From: DAOMNO01 sp035443885
Lineage (GTDB): Bacteria > Planctomycetota > Phycisphaerae > Phycisphaerales > SM1A02
Direction of reading: 5' to 3'
NCBI GenBank assembly: GCA_035443885.1
Contig: DAOMNO010000003.1
Span: 186,001-250,000 of the forward strand
Length of the DNA: 64,000 nt
The position numbers and the translations under genes were made by a program. Below the pieces are notes generated by a model, which was not told where the DNA came from, did no database searches, and worked only from the letters and a program-made list of their open reading frames with translations. Shown here piece by piece: positions 60,974-64,000 of the stretch. The stretch's first letter is position 1; each line of letters begins with the position of its first letter.

Positions 60974-62334
60974 TGATGACGTTCCATACGCGAACAACTC
61001 CTCGCTGTCACGTGCCACAGCGCCGCGGCTCCGTGGTCATGATCATCCTCTGGGCGGTATCGCTCGCAGCGATCATCACTGTCGGCGTGCAACTCTCTTC
61101 ACATCGTCAATCCACGCTCGGCCGCGATGCACTGGAGCGCGTGCAGGCGCGATGGGCCGCACGATCCGGCGTTGAGCAGACCATTGCCGTCATGCATCTG
61201 CACACCGAGCGACCCGATCCTGAAGATTCCTTCGCCATGGTTCGCGAGATGGAGTACGTTGCGTTCGGCAATACCGTCGGTGCAAGCTGGGACATTCGTC
61301 ACTTCGCGCATGGCCGCGAGTGGCCAGGACCGATGGACGAACACTCGAAGATGAACATCAACACCATCGACATGCCTTTGCTGATGGTGCTGGACAACAT
61401 GTGGCTCGATATCGCCGACGCCATTCTGGAATGGCGTAGCCCGGATTATGAATCAATGGGCCTCGGCGTCGGTCGTGATTACTACCTCAGCCTCAATCCG
61501 CCGTACGAACAGCGCAAGGATCGATACCAGAACATTGCGGAGCTTGAACTCGTCGCAGGCATCTGGCCCAAGCACCTGCGCGGCGAAGACTGGAACCTCA
61601 ACGGCCGTCTTGACGCCAATGAGAACGACGGCACCATGACGTTCCCGCCTGACAATCAGGACGGCATTCTGGATGCAGGCTGGTCAGCCTCGCTCACCGC
61701 AACGTCAGTTGCGGGCGGCGCAACCACGTCCGGCCTGCCTCGCATTCACCTGGCGAAGGCGAAGATCGCAGATGTGATGGAGCGGCTCGAGATTGAAGAG
61801 CGTCAGGCCAAAGCCCTGATCCGCTTTGGCCGCAACGAAGAAAGCAAGCTGGAGCAGCTTCTCGTTACACCAATCGGCAATATTGATGCGCAGGGTCGCG
61901 CTTCTCAGTCGCCTTACAACACGGCGATGCCTGACCTCACGCCCGTGCAGCTTCGCGCGGTGTTCGATGAACTGACGCTGATTGACCCGCTAGACCGTCC
62001 GTCGGGCAAGATGAACATCAACACCGTCTCCGCCGATCTGTTCCGCCGCATTCTCCTCGACATCTACATGACTGAGCCAGTGGTTGCAGACGAAATCCTC
62101 TACATGCGGGATTCCCGGACAGAAGGCCTGCTCAGTCTGGCGGACCTCAAGGAAATCCCCGAAGTCAGCCCAGAGCTGCTTGTTCAGCTCGGCGCGATGT
62201 TCGACACGCGCAGCAACGTGTACACGATCAGCTCCAAGGGTCGATCGATGTCAACCGGCGCAGAAGTTGAAATTGTTGTGGTCGTTGATCGTTCTACCAT
62301 CCCCGTTCGCATTCTTGAGTATCGAGAGCAGTGA
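60970..62334 (+). CDS. gspK: Type II secretion minor pseudopilin GspK
   Basis: A 454-residue protein. The N-terminal signal QRRGSVVMIILWAVSLAAIITVG lacks Glu at +5, as is normal for GspK. Two KMNINT motifs (about 120 and 345) mark the large alpha domain inserted in the pseudopilin fold. GspK sits at the tip of the pseudopilus complex. The gene overlaps gspJ by 4 bases, and the next gene overlaps it by 4 bases. Confidence 0.88.
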   Translation: MMMTFHTRTTPRCHVPQRRGSVVMIILWAVSLAAIITVGVQLSSHRQSTLGRDALERVQARWAARSGVEQTIAVMHLHTERPDPEDSFAMVREMEYVAFGNTVGASWDIRHFAHGREWPGPMDEHSKMNINTIDMPLLMVLDNMWLDIADAILEWRSPDYESMGLGVGRDYYLSLNPPYEQRKDRYQNIAELELVAGIWPKHLRGEDWNLNGRLDANENDGTMTFPPDNQDGILDAGWSASLTATSVAGGATTSGLPRIHLAKAKIADVMERLEIEERQAKALIRFGRNEESKLEQLLVTPIGNIDAQGRASQSPYNTAMPDLTPVQLRAVFDELTLIDPLDRPSGKMNINTVSADLFRRILLDIYMTEPVVADEILYMRDSRTEGLLSLADLKEIPEVSPELLVQLGAMFDTRSNVYTISSKGRSMSTGAEVEIVVVVDRSTIPVRILEYREQ

Positions 62335-64000
62335 AAAAACCACCGCAAAGACAGCTTGACCCCGGCGTTTTCGCCGTTCTGCACCGTGCGGGCAGTGCAT
62401 GGAATGTGCTTGTCGTGCGCACCACGGGAACGCCGACCGCTCTCGTCTGGCGCGAGTTCCCGGCTTCACAAGCCAACCGCATCAACAGTTGGCTCGATGA
62501 ATACAACGCCAGCGAGGTGTTGTACGTGCTGCCTGCGTGTGCCGTCATCTGCCGCACATGCCCCCTGCCCGACGCGCCGCTTGAGCACCTCGCACCTGCG
62601 CTCAAACTCCAGGCGGAAGCGCATTTGTTCGGCATTGCCCCACCGCACCGGCTCGGCATGGCCGTGCTGGAATCCGCACCGGGTGAAACGACACGCTCAG
62701 GCATCATTCTCGCATGGCCTGAATCCGCCTCGATTGAGCTTCCTGAGTTCGATCGGCCTGTGCGCTTCGTTGCCGATGTCGCTTCGCTTGCTGCGCTGCT
62801 TGACGGCCAGCGACCGACACAGCCGCTCGTGTGGCTCGACCGCAACAGTGGAACGATGGCTCTCGCACTCTCGCATGCCAGCGGCGCAGCGTTCCGCGGC
62901 GTGCGCGAAGACGCGGGCGATGCCCAATCATGGAAAACGGGGGTCGGGCGCGTCATCGCAGAAACCGGCCTGAGCGCAGGGCACACCGGCGCGTTCATTG
63001 AATCCGTCGTCCGCTCTGTGCATGAGCGCATGGACGCGGTTCCGTCCGGCTCGGCGTGCCTGATGATCCCTCAAGTCGTTCGTGATATCGCCGCTTCACG
63101 TCTGGCCAACGTGCCGGGCGATGATGGCTGGTGGTCGCAGTACGGCATTGCTGCCGGCGCGGCCATCGCTCGTACCGGCGCGCTCGCGCCGCTCACGCAG
63201 CTTCAGCAGTCCGCACCTATTGAAACGCCAAACCTGCTTACGCGCGTCTCAGGCGTGCTCTCAGATGTGCGCACTGCTCGTGTCGTCGTTATCGCCTGCC
63301 TGTTGGCCATCCTGTTCGGCCCATTGATGATGAGCGGCATTCGCCTTGCGATTCTCAACTGGCGGCATTCTGACATCGCTGAGCGGCTCGCTGCCGTCAA
63401 TGCCACACGCGATCGTCTCGTCGTCTATCGCGAGTTGGAACGCAACACGTGGTCGATGACGAAAATTCTTTCGGATATCGCTGTGAACACGCCTGAAGCG
63501 ATTGAGCTTGATTCCATTCGCGTGGCGAATCAGAGCCGCAACTTCATGGTTCAGGGCCGCGCCTTGCCCAACCCCAAGCAGAACCTTTCCGCAGTGGAAG
63601 TCGTTGAACTCATGCAGGCGCAACTGCGCGATTCAGGCATCTTCCACGACTTCGCGATTAACTGGGGCGGCGCGGATGCACACGGCCATTACACCTTTAC
63701 GCTCTCCGCCAAACTGCTGAGGCCGTTCCGTCGCCACAACTATCCTGATGAACTCGACTACGCGACGTACACCGTCGTCGATCGTCGCGATGGTCGCGGC
63801 CCCGGCGTGCCGAGGCCCGAAGCCACGCAACCTGACGACACGACTGAAACTCGTCTTGTCTCAGGCACAACGACAGCGCCGCCGATCTCGCAACCGCCCG
63901 CAGCAACGGAACGCACAACACCCCCGCCAGCCCCGACGAGCGACGATTCCGCGCCGGTTCGTGCGCCACGAACTGATCTGACGCCTTCTGCATTCGGCGG
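62331..64000 (+). CDS. GspL/PilN-like secretion protein, runs off the right edge
   Basis: The frame opens with a GTG at 62331 that overlaps the gspK stop (GTGA) and stays open for 556 codons to the window end without a stop. The first about 300 residues look like a soluble GspL-type actin-like cytoplasmic domain. A transmembrane segment follows (VVVIACLLAILFGPLMMSGI, about 320-340), then a coiled coil and a PilN-like periplasmic part, then a Pro/Thr-rich end. Assignment is by position and architecture; no clear GspL signature is visible, and the C-terminus is missing. Confidence 0.7.
   Translation, partial: MKKPPQRQLDPGVFAVLHRAGSAWNVLVVRTTGTPTALVWREFPASQANRINSWLDEYNASEVLYVLPACAVICRTCPLPDAPLEHLAPALKLQAEAHLFGIAPPHRLGMAVLESAPGETTRSGIILAWPESASIELPEFDRPVRFVADVASLAALLDGQRPTQPLVWLDRNSGTMALALSHASGAAFRGVREDAGDAQSWKTGVGRVIAETGLSAGHTGAFIESVVRSVHERMDAVPSGSACLMIPQVVRDIAASRLANVPGDDGWWSQYGIAAGAAIARTGALAPLTQLQQSAPIETPNLLTRVSGVLSDVRTARVVVIACLLAILFGPLMMSGIRLAILNWRHSDIAERLAAVNATRDRLVVYRELERNTWSMTKILSDIAVNTPEAIELDSIRVANQSRNFMVQGRALPNPKQNLSAVEVVELMQAQLRDSGIFHDFAINWGGADAHGHYTFTLSAKLLRPFRRHNYPDELDYATYTVVDRRDGRGPGVPRPEATQPDDTTETRLVSGTTTAPPISQPPAATERTTPPPAPTSDDSAPVRAPRTDLTPSAFG

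Overview
The window reads as a scaffold from a member of the Planctomycetota, most likely class Phycisphaerae. The sequence-level reasons are: GC-rich coding DNA; exported proteins with PEP-CTERM tails (VPAPGA plus a hydrophobic stretch plus an Arg cluster); a dockerin-like C-terminus with two copies of DVLDLLILLGAWG; membrane proteins headed by a CPxCGYNLR-type zinc ribbon; an H-X9-DG-like pseudopilin; two GroEL paralogues; and a ThiD2-ThiE fusion. A run of Ns at 34942-34951 marks a scaffold join, so this is draft or metagenome-derived sequence. The taxonomic call is inference; no rRNA is present.

Layout. 1-3131 is a minus-strand run: a truncated pseudopilin, a DUF1294 protein, a CPD photolyase, a P-loop kinase and a small membrane protein. 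3199-7218 holds a PNPOx-fold protein, a cold-shock protein, small membrane proteins, a two-FAS1-domain secreted protein, a divergent CarH/LitR-like regulator and tRNA-Cys. 7344-15301 holds a CsgG-like lipoprotein, a duplicated-domain secreted protein, hslU, aroC, a membrane protein, a MoxR ATPase and a zinc-ribbon membrane protein. 15538-21504 is a chaperone block in the unusual order groEL, groES, groEL, dnaJ, grpE, then an FmdB-type protein. 21507-35200 is mostly metabolism: speA-speB, purE-purK, thiD2-thiE, pepA and a ribBA-like gene broken by the N gap, with two secreted proteins of atypical composition at 26340-28061. 35302-42101 holds a PEP-CTERM protein, a thioredoxin-fold protein, eno, a dehydrogenase, thpR, a PilZ protein and ispE.

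42155-45150 is a compact envelope locus: a His/Cys-rich exported peptide, a pseudopilin, and two adjacent paralogues that carry different C-terminal modules (dockerin versus PEP-CTERM). 45245-50810 holds an M3 peptidase, a PAP2 phosphatase and an ABC transporter-DUF3299 module. 50814-52860 is an ECF-type sigma factor plus Ser/Thr kinase operon. 52987-55309 holds an orphan CoA-transferase subunit and a secreted helical protein. 55403-64000 is a type II secretion/pseudopilus operon (E, F, G, H, I, J, K, L-like) that runs off the right end.

The most interesting signal is the divergent region at 5978-6247. A regulator with the CarH W-x9-EH motif, but without the cobalamin-ligand histidine, faces a FAS1-domain gene. 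Both divergent promoters have head-to-tail 9-bp CGTNCA repeats starting at their -10 elements, which fits an autoregulated repressor circuit. Other points of note are the groEL-groES-groEL order, the ribBA-like protein missing metal ligands in both domains, a ten-C tract in a promoter spacer, and the dockerin/PEP-CTERM paralogue pair.
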